A stretch of DNA of 64,000 nucleotides from assembly GCF_003945765.1 (NCBI RefSeq), contig NZ_CP027712.1, positions 2,418,001 through 2,482,000 of the forward strand. Direction: 5' to 3'. Positions 42,364-51,449 of this stretch are shown in pieces (position 1 is the first letter of the stretch; each line of letters starts with the position of its first letter). The position numbers and the translations under genes were made by a program. The DNA comes from Pseudomonas chlororaphis subsp. chlororaphis (GTDB lineage Bacteria > Pseudomonadota > Gammaproteobacteria > Pseudomonadales > Pseudomonadaceae). The notes under the pieces were generated by a model. The model was not told the origin of the DNA, searched no databases, and saw nothing but the letters and a program-made list of their open reading frames with translations.

Positions 42364-43106
42364 TCGAGATCAAGGGCGTACACAAGAGCTTCGGCAACGT
42401 GGCGGTACTCGAAGGCATCGACCTGAGCGTGCAGAGCGGGGAAGTGGTGTGCCTGATCGGACCCTCGGGGTCCGGCAAGTCGACCCTGCTGCGCTGCATC
42501 AACGGCCTGGAAAGCTACGAGCAGGGCGACATCCTGGTCAGCGGCGAGCGGGTCGACCGCCATGGCAAGACCATTCATCAGCTGCGCACCCAGGTGGCCA
42601 TGGTGTTCCAGCGCTTCAACCTGTTCCCCCATCGCACCGCGTTGCAGAACGTCACCGAAGGGCCGATCTACGTGAAGAAGCAGAACCCGCAGCAGGCTCG
42701 GGAGCGGGCCGAGGCGCTGTTGGAAAAGGTCGGCCTGGCCCATCGCATGCATGCCTATCCGGACGAACTGTCCGGCGGCCAGCAGCAGCGGGTGGCGATT
42801 GCCCGGGCCCTGGCCATGGACCCGCAGGCGATCCTGTTCGACGAGCCGACCTCGGCGCTGGACCCGGAGCTGGTGGGCGAGGTGCTGGCGGTGATGCGCA
42901 AGCTCGCCGACGAAGGCATGACCATGATCGTGGTCACCCACGAAATGGGCTTTGCCCAGGACGTGGCGGACAAGGTGTGTTTCCTCCACAGCGGCAAGAT
43001 CGTCGAGGCCGGGCCGGCGAAGCAGGTGCTGAGCGCGCCGCGCCATCCGCGCACCCAGGACTTCCTCAAGCGCCTGCTCAACCAGGGCGCGGAGGTGCAG
43101 GCATGA
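42360..43106 (+). CDS. Amino acid ABC transporter ATP-binding protein
   Basis: 248 residues of the GlnQ/HisP type. Walker A is GPSGSGKST, the signature LSGGQQQRVAIARALA, and Walker B AILFDEPTSALDPE; the H-loop VVTHEMGFAQ follows. It powers uptake through the upstream permease. Starts with ATGA overlap on the permease stop and ends with ATGA overlap onto the oxidoreductase start. Confidence 0.94.
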   Translation: MIEIKGVHKSFGNVAVLEGIDLSVQSGEVVCLIGPSGSGKSTLLRCINGLESYEQGDILVSGERVDRHGKTIHQLRTQVAMVFQRFNLFPHRTALQNVTEGPIYVKKQNPQQARERAEALLEKVGLAHRMHAYPDELSGGQQQRVAIARALAMDPQAILFDEPTSALDPELVGEVLAVMRKLADEGMTMIVVTHEMGFAQDVADKVCFLHSGKIVEAGPAKQVLSAPRHPRTQDFLKRLLNQGAEVQA

Positions 43107-44392
43107 AGGCCGCCGAAACCTTGCGCCTGCCGCCTTCCTTGTGGGCCGCCACGGCGACGGCGGCGGTCGAGACCCCGGCGCTGGCCGAAGACCTGCGGGT
43201 CGACGTGGCCATAGTCGGCGCCGGCTACACCGGGCTGGTGACCGCGCTGCGCCTGGCCGAGGCCGGGGTCAGCGTCTGTGTGCTGGACGCCGGGGAGCCG
43301 GGTTGGGGTGCCTCCGGACGCAACGGCGGGCAGGTGATTCCCGGGCTCAAGTACGACCCGGATCAGTTGCTGGCCAAGTTCGGCGCGGCCCGCGCCGAAG
43401 CCATGCTGGAGGCGGCCGGCTCGGCCGCCGACGAAGTGTTCGCCCTGATCGAGCAGCATCGCATCGCTTGTGATGCGACGCGCAAGGGCTGGATTCAACC
43501 GGCGTTTTCCGCCAGTTCCCTGCAGGCCATCGAACAGCGCGCCGAACAGTGGCGCCGGCGCGGGGTGGCGGTGGAGTTGCTCGATCGCGCCGCCGTCGGT
43601 CGGCGCATCGGCAGCCAGAACTACCTCGGCGGCTGGGTCGATCCGCGCGCCGGCAGCCTGCACCCGCTGAACTATGCGCGCGGCCTGGCCAGGGTGGCGC
43701 AGCAGCAGGGCGTGCGGATTCACGGGCAGACTCGGGTCGAGGCTTTGCAGCGCGAAGGCGGGCAGTGGCAGCTGCGCACCGCCCAGGGCCATCGGGTCCA
43801 GGCCCAGCGCGTGGTGCTGGCGACCAATGGCTACACCGACGACCTGTGGCCACGGCTGCGGCAGACGGTGATTGCTGCCAACAGTTTCATCATCGCCACC
43901 CGCCCGCTGTCGGCCGAGCTGCGTCAGGGCATCCTGCCGAACGGCGAGGTCTGTTCCGACGCCCGGCGCCTGTTGCTGTATTTCAAACAGGATGCCCAGG
44001 GGCGCTTGTTGCTGGGGGGGCGCGGACCGTTTTCCGAACCGAGCCACAGCGGCGACTGGCGTCATCTGGAACGTTCGTTGCTGGGCTTGTTTCCGCAGTT
44101 GGCGGGCACGCCCATCGAGTATCGCTGGAGCGGGCGGGTGGCGTTGAACCAGAGTTTCCTGCCGCAACTGCATGAGCCGCAGCCGGGGTTGTCGATCCTG
44201 CTCGGCTACAACGGTCGCGGCATCGCCTTGTCCACGGCCCTGGGCAAGCACCTGGCGGCGCGGCTGTCGGGGGCGAGCAGTGAATTTCCGTTTCCGGTGA
44301 CGCCGATCCGGCCGATTCCGCTGCATGGCTTGCAGCGCCTGTACCTGGGGGCGGGGATCGCCTGGTACCGCCTGCTGGACGCCCTGCGCTGA
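43103..44392 (+). CDS. FAD-dependent amine/D-amino acid oxidoreductase (DadA/PuuB-like)
   Basis: 429 residues of the DAO family. Rossmann FAD site VDVAIVGAGYTGLVTALRLAEAG near residue 32-54, GASGRNGGQVIPG next to it and a C-terminal LLGYNGRGIALSTALGKHLA flavin segment. The layout with the long N-terminal stretch is like gamma-glutamylputrescine oxidase. It should oxidise the imported amine or amino acid. Last gene of the ABC operon, overlapped by four bases with the ATPase gene; the IclR regulator probably senses its substrate. Confidence 0.87.
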   Translation: MKAAETLRLPPSLWAATATAAVETPALAEDLRVDVAIVGAGYTGLVTALRLAEAGVSVCVLDAGEPGWGASGRNGGQVIPGLKYDPDQLLAKFGAARAEAMLEAAGSAADEVFALIEQHRIACDATRKGWIQPAFSASSLQAIEQRAEQWRRRGVAVELLDRAAVGRRIGSQNYLGGWVDPRAGSLHPLNYARGLARVAQQQGVRIHGQTRVEALQREGGQWQLRTAQGHRVQAQRVVLATNGYTDDLWPRLRQTVIAANSFIIATRPLSAELRQGILPNGEVCSDARRLLLYFKQDAQGRLLLGGRGPFSEPSHSGDWRHLERSLLGLFPQLAGTPIEYRWSGRVALNQSFLPQLHEPQPGLSILLGYNGRGIALSTALGKHLAARLSGASSEFPFPVTPIRPIPLHGLQRLYLGAGIAWYRLLDALR

Positions 44393-44402
44393 GGGCGGCG
44401 TA

Positions 44403-45077
44403 TCAGGTCGGGCAGTTTTCCTCGCCGTTATCCAGGCCCTGCTTGTAGCTGCGGCTGTCGAGGGTGGCCTTGCCGTTGTGCCAGGTCAGGGTCAGCACGT
44501 AGAGCGAGTCGAAGTCGTTGGAGGCCCAGTCGTCGGTGATGGTGCGTTTCTCGCCGACGGCTTCGCGCGCCACCTTGTTGATCAGTTCCGGCAGGTAGCC
44601 GTGGGACCAGGCGGTGTAGATGATCGAGTTGTGGTAGCGGTCATGCAGCAGCTCATCGGCCAGTTCGCTGGTGTCGTTGGCCGAGAATTCGATGTTCACT
44701 GGCAGGCCGAGCTTGATGGCGCTGGGGCTGATGGTCATCAGCGGGCGGATGTAGCTGTAGGAGTTGTCGAGCTCACCTTCCTCGACATTGCGCGTCGGGT
44801 TGGCGGCGAACACGTAATTGGCCTTGCCGAATTTTTCCGGCAGCAGGGATGCCAGGTCGATGGCGCGGTTCAGGCCCTGGCAGTTGAGCTGGCCGAGGCC
44901 GCCGGCGGGTTTTTCCGCGTGGCGCAGAAAGACCAGGGTCTGGGTGCCGTCCACCGGCTGGGCGCGACTTTCGCTGGACTCCAGCGACAGCAGCAGCGCA
45001 CTGGTCAGCAGCAGCGCCGGGAAGAACACGTAGGACCGGCGTTGCAGGCGTTGGGTGAAACTCAGCAGATTCTTCAT
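44403..45077 (-). CDS. Exported histidine phosphatase-family protein
   Basis: 224 residues with an N-terminal membrane or signal segment (VFFPALLLTSALLLSL, residues about 17-32). The catalytic motif LVFLRHAEKPAGG (RHAE) is canonical, and the second histidine is in YTAWSHGYLP. Probably a periplasmic or membrane-anchored phosphatase; substrate unknown. Converges with the oxidoreductase gene, 10 bases apart. Confidence 0.78.
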   Translation of the reverse strand: MKNLLSFTQRLQRRSYVFFPALLLTSALLLSLESSESRAQPVDGTQTLVFLRHAEKPAGGLGQLNCQGLNRAIDLASLLPEKFGKANYVFAANPTRNVEEGELDNSYSYIRPLMTISPSAIKLGLPVNIEFSANDTSELADELLHDRYHNSIIYTAWSHGYLPELINKVAREAVGEKRTITDDWASNDFDSLYVLTLTWHNGKATLDSRSYKQGLDNGEENCPT

Positions 45078-45403
45078 GGATCGTCGGTACTTCAGCGCAA
45101 TCGGTTAAGGCTGACAAACCTTTCCACGGCGAGCTCCCGGCATCGTGTGGTTTTCCCTGTCATTGAACGGGTGTTCTACCCGTAGGTAGCTCAGAGTCCC
45201 GGGATGTCTTTTGGTTCGATCCGACGTGGACTGCGAGTGTGGCCCCGTTACTTTATCCGCACCGCTGTCTGGCTGCCGGGAAGCTTAACCACCGGATGTT
45301 TCGAATTTAAGAATGCGCGCCGCGGACCGATGCCTGTAATCTAGCGCCGTCGCGCCCGGCCCCGGGCCACGGCCTTTCATCTGACTGTCATTGGAAGCCT
45401 GTC
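45078..45403. other. Intergenic region ahead of the GST gene
   Basis: 326 bases without a gene between divergent genes. Contains a short tRNA-like pattern (TAGCTCAG at 45187 and GGTTCGATCC at 45213) that is too closely spaced to be a tRNA. No REP seen. Both promoters should be here. Confidence 0.45.
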
Positions 45404-46108
45404 ATGACCGATCTCCATGCATTCCCCATCACGCAGAAATGGCCCGCGCAGTACGCCGACTGGATTCAGCTGTATTCCTTGCCGACTCCCAACGGCGTCA
45501 AGGTCTCGATCATGCTCGAAGAGATCGGGCTGCCCTACGAGCCGCATCGCGTCAGTTTCGAAACCAACGACCAGATGTCCCCCGAGTTCCTCTCGCTGAA
45601 CCCGAACAACAAGATCCCGGCGATCCTCGACCCCCACGGCCCGGGCGACCAGCCGCTGGCGCTGTTCGAGTCGGGGGCGATCCTGATCTACCTGGCGGAC
45701 AAGAGCGGGCAACTGCTGGCCCAGGAATCCGCGGCGCGTTACGAGACGATCCAGTGGCTGATGTTCCAGATGGGTGGCATCGGCCCGATGTTCGGCCAGC
45801 TGGGCTTCTTCAATAAACTCGCCGGCAAGGACTACGAGGACAAGCGTCCGCGCGACCGCTACGTCGCTGAATCCCGCCGCCTGCTGAGCGTGCTCGAGGG
45901 CCGCCTGCAAGGCCGCGACTGGATCATGGGCGAGCGCTACACCATCGCCGATATCGCCACCTTCCCCTGGGTGCGCAACCTGATCGGCTTCTATGAAGCG
46001 GGCGATCTGGTGGGCTTCAAGGACTTCCCCAATGTGCAGCGTGTGCTCGAGCGTTTCCTCGCGCGCCCGGCGGTGATCCGCGGCCTGGAAATCCCCAAGC
46101 CCGTCTGA
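45404..46108 (+). CDS. Glutathione S-transferase, YfcG/Nu-class-like
   Basis: 234 residues. N-terminal thioredoxin fold (about 20-100) with LYSLPTPNGVKVSIMLEEIGLPYE, the TxNGxK motif of YfcG and YghU-type disulfide-bond oxidoreductases, followed by ALFESGAILIYLAD (glutathione-binding ES) and an all-helical C-terminal domain (WIMGERYTIADIATFPWVRN). Probably a glutathione-linked disulfide reductase. Stands alone between promoter gap and a REP. Confidence 0.9.
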   Translation: MTDLHAFPITQKWPAQYADWIQLYSLPTPNGVKVSIMLEEIGLPYEPHRVSFETNDQMSPEFLSLNPNNKIPAILDPHGPGDQPLALFESGAILIYLADKSGQLLAQESAARYETIQWLMFQMGGIGPMFGQLGFFNKLAGKDYEDKRPRDRYVAESRRLLSVLEGRLQGRDWIMGERYTIADIATFPWVRNLIGFYEAGDLVGFKDFPNVQRVLERFLARPAVIRGLEIPKPV

Positions 46109-46118
46109 CTGCCCTCTC

Positions 46119-46250
46119 TGTAGCCGCTGCCGCAGGCTGCGCTCGACGACGCAGTCGTCGCAAAAGGCCTGATGCGTTGTGCCAGATACACCGCGTCGTC
46201 AGGTTCTACGACGACTGCGTCGTCGAGCGCAGGCTTCGCCAGCGGCTACA
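46119..46250. repeat. REP palindrome with extended inner arms
   Basis: TGTAGCCGCTGCCGCAGG at the left is closed by AGCGGCTACA at the right, and the inner arms CTCGACGACGCAGTCGTCG and CGACGACTGCGTCGTCGAG are long exact inverted repeats, themselves nearly palindromic. The longest structure of its type in the window. Confidence 0.85.
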
Positions 46251-46316
46251 GGTGAGCTTTTTTGCAGGTCAGGCCGGTTCCAGGCCTGGCCGTGTTCATT
46301 CAGACAAGGACCCGTA

Positions 46317-47159
46317 ATGAGCCGCTTCGATTTCAAGCAAGTAGATGTCTTCAGCAACCAGCCGCTCAAGGGCAACCCGCTGGCGGTGGTGTTCGGCGCC
46401 GATGAGTTGAGCGACGCGCGCATGGCGGCGTTCGCCAACTGGACCAACCTCAGCGAAACCACGTTCCTCCTCGAACCTCGCGACCCGCGGGCTGATTACC
46501 GCCTGCGGATTTTCACCACCCTGCAGGAACTGCCGTTCGCCGGCCATCCGACCCTCGGCAGTTGCCATGCCTGGCTGGAAGCCGGCGGCGTGCCCAAGGG
46601 CGAGGAGATCGTCCAGGAATGCGCGGTCGGCCTGGTGCGCATTCGCCGCAACGGCGCCGAGCTGGCGTTTCTCGCGCCGCCTTTGCTCAAGTCCGGCCCG
46701 GTCGATGACGGGTTGCTGGAGCAGGTGCGCCAGGGCCTGAGGCTGGCACCCGGGGCCATTCTCGACGCGCAATGGGTGGACAACGGCGCCGGCTGGCTGG
46801 CGGTGCTGCTGGCCGAGCGCGGCCAGGTGCTCGACCTGCAACCCGACTATTCGCAGCTGAGGGGCCTTGCGGTGGGGGTGATCGCGCCCTGGAGCCCCGA
46901 GCACGATGGCGACGCGGCGCAGTTCGAAGTGCGCGCCTTTATCGCCGGCGACGGCATGCCGGAAGACCCGGCCACCGGCAGCCTCAACGCCGGCATCGCC
47001 CAATGGCTGCTGGGCGCCGGCCTGGCCCCGGCGTCCTACGTGGTCAGCCAGGGTTTGAGCATGGGCCGGGCCGGGCGCATCCAGGTCGAGCAGGTCGGCG
47101 ATGAAATCTGGATCGGCGGCTCGGTGGTGACCTGTATCGAGGGCAGCCTGACGTTGTAG
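46317..47159 (+). CDS. PhzF-family isomerase/epimerase-like protein
   Basis: 280 residues, diaminopimelate-epimerase-like double-hotdog fold. PhzF features: DVFSNQPLKGNPLAVV, WTNLSETTFLL (catalytic Glu), LPFAGHPTLGSCHAWL and GMPEDPATGSLNAGIAQWL. PhzF itself isomerises DHHA in phenazine making, but no other phz gene is near, so this is a generic family member of unknown substrate. ATG 46317 follows ACAAGGA. Confidence 0.88.
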   Translation: MSRFDFKQVDVFSNQPLKGNPLAVVFGADELSDARMAAFANWTNLSETTFLLEPRDPRADYRLRIFTTLQELPFAGHPTLGSCHAWLEAGGVPKGEEIVQECAVGLVRIRRNGAELAFLAPPLLKSGPVDDGLLEQVRQGLRLAPGAILDAQWVDNGAGWLAVLLAERGQVLDLQPDYSQLRGLAVGVIAPWSPEHDGDAAQFEVRAFIAGDGMPEDPATGSLNAGIAQWLLGAGLAPASYVVSQGLSMGRAGRIQVEQVGDEIWIGGSVVTCIEGSLTL

Positions 47160-47216
47160 GCGAGGGCTGCAGGGGCTGGCCTTCCCCCCCCCTGAGTGTC
47201 GGGGAATGGTTGGCCA

Positions 47217-48140
47217 TCAACCCTGGGCGGCAAGGTTCTGCGAGGCTTTTTCCAGGGTTTTCCAAAGCTCCAGCATGGTTGGGTTCTGGTTGGCCCTGGA
47301 GCAGTACGAACGTATTTCCAGCTGGGTGCTCCACTCGCTGCCGCCGGCCCGGACCAGGCGCCCGTGCTGCAGCTCCTCGGCCACCGCGCTCTCCGGCAGC
47401 CAGGCCACGCCGTAGCCCTCCATGGCCATGCGCATCAGCAGCATCGCCATGTCTGCTTCATAACAGCGCGTCAGCACGCACGGGACATGGCTGTCCTTGA
47501 TCACGATATCGGCCACCCGGCCGAGAAAAGTGGTAGCGGTATAGGCTAGGTGCGGTACCGGTTTGCCGGCCTTGCCCGGCAGGCGGTGCAGGGGCTCGCC
47601 GCGCCGGTTCGGCGCGCACAGCGGGATGAACGAATCCTGGCCCAGGGTCAGGCTGACGAACTTTTCGTGGTCCAGCAGGATCGGCGCTTTGGGATGGTGG
47701 TAGACGATCATCAGGTCGCAATTGCCCTCCGCCAGGGCGATCACTGCGTCATGGATATTGGCTGCCACCACCCGGGCATTGAAGGGCTCGTTGTGCTGCT
47801 GGAACCGCGCCAGCCATTTGGGCAGGAAAGTCATCGACAGGCTGTGCCCGGCGGTGACCTGGATCGAGCGTCCGGGCATGCGCTCTTCCTGGCGTAGCGA
47901 TGAGCGCAGTTCCAGCAACGAGGACAAGGCTTCGCGCCCCTGTTCGCAAAAGGTCTGTCCGGCCAGGGTCAGTTGAATGGGATAGGTACCGCGGTCCACC
48001 AACTCGACGCCGACCCAGTCCTCCAGCGAGCGGATCCGTCTCGACAGGGCCGATTGGGTCACGCAGCGGATCTCGGCTGCCCTGGAAAAATTCTTGCACT
48101 CGGCGATCGCCAACAGATCGTCCACCCACTTGATTTGCAT
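47217..48140 (-). CDS. LysR-family transcriptional regulator
   Basis: 307 residues: HTH at about 3-60 (CKNFSRAAEIRCVTQSALSRRIRSLEDWVG) and effector domain (about 90-300, VTAGHSLSMTFLPKWLARFQ onward). It is divergent from the symporter gene over 227 bases, so it most likely controls the symporter-racemase unit. Effector may be an acidic amino acid or dicarboxylate, by context. Confidence 0.9.
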   Translation of the reverse strand: MQIKWVDDLLAIAECKNFSRAAEIRCVTQSALSRRIRSLEDWVGVELVDRGTYPIQLTLAGQTFCEQGREALSSLLELRSSLRQEERMPGRSIQVTAGHSLSMTFLPKWLARFQQHNEPFNARVVAANIHDAVIALAEGNCDLMIVYHHPKAPILLDHEKFVSLTLGQDSFIPLCAPNRRGEPLHRLPGKAGKPVPHLAYTATTFLGRVADIVIKDSHVPCVLTRCYEADMAMLLMRMAMEGYGVAWLPESAVAEELQHGRLVRAGGSEWSTQLEIRSYCSRANQNPTMLELWKTLEKASQNLAAQG

Positions 48141-48367
48141 GCCGCATCCTCAACCATGGCTGGAAAAAGTCTACGCCGCCGATCACGGATATTCGCGGCC
48201 TTTCGGAAACTATTCCAATAACGCATCAAGCTATGGCGATTACTCATCATCTGCGCCTCACGGGCTCCCTAGAATCGCCCTGACTACGCGCCACCGCCGA
48301 GTGGCCGTGCCTTCGATTCCTTCTCCTGCCAAGTAGAAATCCAATAACACCACTTGAGGAACGCACC

Positions 48368-49672
48368 GTGAAAAAGAACCGACTTCCCCGGCAGATCGCC
48401 TGCGGTATTGCCTTGGGCGTACTTGTGGGCTGGCTTTGTCATCGTTTTGCAGCGGATGCCAATGAGGCCAGGGACATCGCCTCGTACTTTTCGATGGTCA
48501 CCGACATCTTCTTGCGCATGATCAAGATGATCATCGCGCCGCTGGTATTCGCCACACTGGTGGGCGGCATCGCCAGCATGGGCAGTTCGAGTTCGGTGGG
48601 GCGTATCGGCACCCGGGCGATGGCCTGGTTCGTCAGTGCCTCGATGGTGTCGCTGCTGATCGGCATGCTCCTGGTGAACCTGTTCCAGCCCGGGGTCGGG
48701 CTCGATCTGCAAGCCAGCCAGGCGGGTGCCGCCCCGGTGGCGATCAGCACCGGCGATTTCAGCCTCAAGGTGTTTATCGGACACGTCTTCCCACGCAGCA
48801 TCGCCGAGGCGATGGCCAATAACGAGATCCTGCAGATCGTGGTGTTCTCGCTGTTCTTCGGTTTTGCGCTGGCGGCGGTGAAGAGGGCGGGGTTCACCCA
48901 GATCCCCGCGCTGGTGGATGACCTGGCCAGGGTGATGTTCAAGATCACCGACTACGTCATGGCCTTCGCCCCCATCGGTGTGTTTGCCGCCATTGCCGCG
49001 GCGATCACCACTGGCGGGTTGGGCCTGCTGCTGGACTACAGTAAGCTGATCGCCGAGTTCTACCTGGGCATCGCGATCCTCTGGGCGGTGCTGTTCGGCG
49101 CCGGTTATCTGTTTCTCGGGCGCTCGGTGCTGACCCTCGGGAAGTTGATCAAGGAACCCATCCTGCTGGCGTTCTCGACGGCCAGCAGCGAGTCGGCCTA
49201 CCCGAAAACCATGGAGGCGCTGGAGAAGTTCGGCGCGCCCAAGCGAGTCTCGAGTTTTGTCCTGCCCCTGGGGTACTCGTTCAACCTCGACGGTTCGATG
49301 ATGTACCAGGCGTTTGCCATCATGTTTATCGCCCAGGCCTACAACGTCGACCTGAGTTTCACCCAGCAGCTGTTGATCCTGCTGACCCTGATGGTGACCA
49401 GCAAAGGCATGGCCGGGGTCGCGCGGGCGTCGATCGTGGTGGTGGCGGCCACGCTGCCGATGTTCAACCTGCCCGAAGCCGGCATCTTGCTGATCCTCGG
49501 CATCGACCAGTTTCTCGACATGGCGCGTACCGCCACCAATGTGGTGGGCAACAGCATTGCCACGGCGGTGATTGCCAAGGCCGAAGGCAACGAGGAACCC
49601 AGTGCCGATGCCGTCGAGTCGCCGCTTGGCGTGGCGCGGGCCACGCAGAATCCTTCCTCCGTTTCCGCCTGA
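48368..49672 (+). CDS. Dicarboxylate/amino acid:cation symporter (DAACS)
   Basis: 434 residues with about eight membrane helices and two hairpins. Transport motifs of the GltP/DctA family are complete: AFSTASSESAYPKTME (serine-rich hairpin), LGYSFNLDGSMMYQ (NxDG), MVTSKGMAGVARASIVVV (second hairpin) and IDQFLDMARTATNVVGNSIATA. Starts with GTG 48368, with GAGGAA upstream. Followed after nine bases by the racemase, which suggests uptake of aspartate or glutamate, perhaps the D-forms, and then racemisation. Confidence 0.92.
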   Translation: MKKNRLPRQIACGIALGVLVGWLCHRFAADANEARDIASYFSMVTDIFLRMIKMIIAPLVFATLVGGIASMGSSSSVGRIGTRAMAWFVSASMVSLLIGMLLVNLFQPGVGLDLQASQAGAAPVAISTGDFSLKVFIGHVFPRSIAEAMANNEILQIVVFSLFFGFALAAVKRAGFTQIPALVDDLARVMFKITDYVMAFAPIGVFAAIAAAITTGGLGLLLDYSKLIAEFYLGIAILWAVLFGAGYLFLGRSVLTLGKLIKEPILLAFSTASSESAYPKTMEALEKFGAPKRVSSFVLPLGYSFNLDGSMMYQAFAIMFIAQAYNVDLSFTQQLLILLTLMVTSKGMAGVARASIVVVAATLPMFNLPEAGILLILGIDQFLDMARTATNVVGNSIATAVIAKAEGNEEPSADAVESPLGVARATQNPSSVSA

Positions 49673-49681
49673 GAACCCGCG

Positions 49682-51151
49682 ATGAAAAGCCTATCCAAAC
49701 CGACACGCAAGCCAGCGCCGGCCAGCAGGCTGGGCATCGTAGGGGGACTGGGCTCCCTGGCCGGCGGCGATCTGTTCTTCAAGCTGGTGAAGTCCCGGGC
49801 GGTGTTGGCCGATCAGGGGCGTTATCACTTCCTGTTCGAGCAGCACCCGTTCAAGGACCTGCTGTTGCCGCTGGACCGCGACGCGAACATGACGTCCAGA
49901 AAGTTCTATGTTTTCCAGGTCTGCCAGTCGTTCGAAGGCAGCGGGGTGGACGCGATCATGCTGCCGTGTTTTGCCAGCCACACCTTCCGCGAAGAGATCC
50001 AGCAGGAGTTGGGCATCCCGATCCTGGACATGATGGCGGCGCTGAGCGCGCATATCCGCCATGTGCTGGAACCGGGCGCGGTCCTGGGCGTACTCGCCTC
50101 GGATTTCGTGCGGTACGCCGGGCTCTTCGAGCGGTACCTGGGGGCCGACTTCCAGCTGGTCTATCCCGAGCCGCAGGATCAGCAGGCCATGATGGCGGCG
50201 ATCTACGGGGTGGACGGAATCAAGGACGGGCACCTGGACGGGGTGCCACTGGAAGGGGTGTACCAGGCTTGCCTGTCGTTGCAGGCACAGGGAGCGAACC
50301 TGATAGTGCCCGGGATGACCGAGCTGTCGCTGGTGTGCGCCGACCTGCAGCGTCGCGGGGTGACGCTGCTCGACGTCAACGAGATCTACGCCGCGGCGGC
50401 GACCCAGGCCGATGGCCAGCCCGCCCGGCCGCCGTTCAAGCTCGGCATAGTCGGCGGCGTGGGGCCGGCGGCCACCGTGGACTTCATGGCCAAGGTGGTC
50501 CGACATACGCCGGCCGATCGGGATCAGGATCATATCCGCATGGTGGTCGAGCAGAACCCGCAGATTCCGGACCGGACCGCGAGCCTGCTGTTCGACCAGG
50601 CCGACCCGACCATGGCCATGTATGCCACCTGCAAGCGGCTCGAAAGCGCCGGGGCCAACGCGATCGCCATACCCTGCAATACCGCCCACGCCTTTGTCGA
50701 ACGCATCCAGCCTTACCTGCAAGTGCCCATCGTCAACATGCTCAACGAAACCGTCGAGGCGATCGTCGAGCAATACGGTCCAGGCAAGCCCATCGGCCTG
50801 CTGGCCACCTCGGGTACGGTGCAGAGCCGGGTCTACCACGAGGCTGCGCGGCTCGCCGGCCTGTCGTTGCTCACGCCGGGTTTCGATTATCAGGAACTGG
50901 TGATGAGCGCGATCTACGGCGAGCGCGGGATCAAGGCGGGTTTCGTCGACGGCATCTGCAAGGAGCAATTGCTGCTCGCCGCCGAGCACCTGTGCGAGCT
51001 GGGGGCCGAGGTGCTGATCCTGGGGTGCACCGAGCTGCCGCTGGTCCTCAGCCATTGCGCCGATTTCCAGGTCGGCGCTTACCGGGTGGCGCTGGTGGAT
51101 CCGACCAGCATTCTGGCAATCCGTTGCGTGCAGCTGGCGACGCGCCCTTGA
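49682..51151 (+). CDS. Tandem aspartate/glutamate racemase-family protein with one impaired domain
   Basis: 489 residues made of two Asp/Glu racemase units (about 15-235 and 253-489); single-domain members have about 230 residues. The C-terminal unit keeps both catalytic cysteines: C332 in IPCNTAHAF and C449 in LGCTELPLV. In the N-terminal unit the first is C96 (LPCFASHTF) but the second is replaced by Met212 (VPGMTELSLV), so that unit should lack two-base racemisation. It lies nine bases behind the DAACS symporter and is likely controlled by the divergent LysR. The N-unit may be structural or regulatory. Confidence 0.88.
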   Translation: MKSLSKPTRKPAPASRLGIVGGLGSLAGGDLFFKLVKSRAVLADQGRYHFLFEQHPFKDLLLPLDRDANMTSRKFYVFQVCQSFEGSGVDAIMLPCFASHTFREEIQQELGIPILDMMAALSAHIRHVLEPGAVLGVLASDFVRYAGLFERYLGADFQLVYPEPQDQQAMMAAIYGVDGIKDGHLDGVPLEGVYQACLSLQAQGANLIVPGMTELSLVCADLQRRGVTLLDVNEIYAAAATQADGQPARPPFKLGIVGGVGPAATVDFMAKVVRHTPADRDQDHIRMVVEQNPQIPDRTASLLFDQADPTMAMYATCKRLESAGANAIAIPCNTAHAFVERIQPYLQVPIVNMLNETVEAIVEQYGPGKPIGLLATSGTVQSRVYHEAARLAGLSLLTPGFDYQELVMSAIYGERGIKAGFVDGICKEQLLLAAEHLCELGAEVLILGCTELPLVLSHCADFQVGAYRVALVDPTSILAIRCVQLATRP

Positions 51152-51234
51152 GCGCGATTCACGGGCAAAAAAAAGCCGCCGGGTGGGGCAGCTTTAAAGG
51201 AGAGCACGCGTTGTAGAACCCGAGTGTCACCGCG

Positions 51235-51256
51235 GGAAATGACAGAATGATGACAG
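51235..51256 (-). promoter_or_regulatory. Pho-box-like site, reverse orientation
   Basis: On the minus strand CTGTCAT is followed four bases later by a second exact CTGTCAT (51239-51256 on the plus strand reads as ATGACAG twice), an 11-base-period direct repeat equal to the PhoB box core. Confidence 0.65.
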
Positions 51257-51344
51257 GGTGTTGACGTTGTCGGCGGCCGCGCCCTGCGCCTGATTCACAG
51301 GCAGGGACATGGTGCGCGGGAGTGGGCCTGGAAAAGGCGGGCGG

Positions 51345-51366
51345 CTGTCATCTTGGCGTCATCGAC
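51345..51366 (+). promoter_or_regulatory. Pho box ahead of the ppx-like gene
   Basis: CTGTCAT (51345-51351) then GCGTCAT (51356-51362), 11 bases apart, the second with two mismatches. A CAAGAT -10-like box lies at 51373-51378, the correct distance for a PhoB-dependent promoter without a -35. Confidence 0.6.
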
Positions 51367-51449
51367 GCCATGGCAAGATCGCCGCAAACCGTCTTGAGTG
51401 CTCGACAGGCCGCGGCCTGCCGGTCGATGAACCTGCCAGGAATCCCCCC

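Larger units (their letters stand above)
51152..51449. other. Racemase-ppx intergenic region
   Basis: 298 bases. It begins with an A-run and imperfect hairpin (about 51168-51197, a possible terminator) and contains two Pho-box-like sites (51235-51256 and 51345-51366). No gene is credible here. Confidence 0.5.

Noticed and set aside
45180..45230. tRNA-like pattern with TAGCTCAG and GGTTCGATCC
   Set aside because: The D-arm and T-arm motifs are only 26 bases apart instead of about 45, leaving no room for an anticodon arm, and the flanks do not pair as an acceptor stem.
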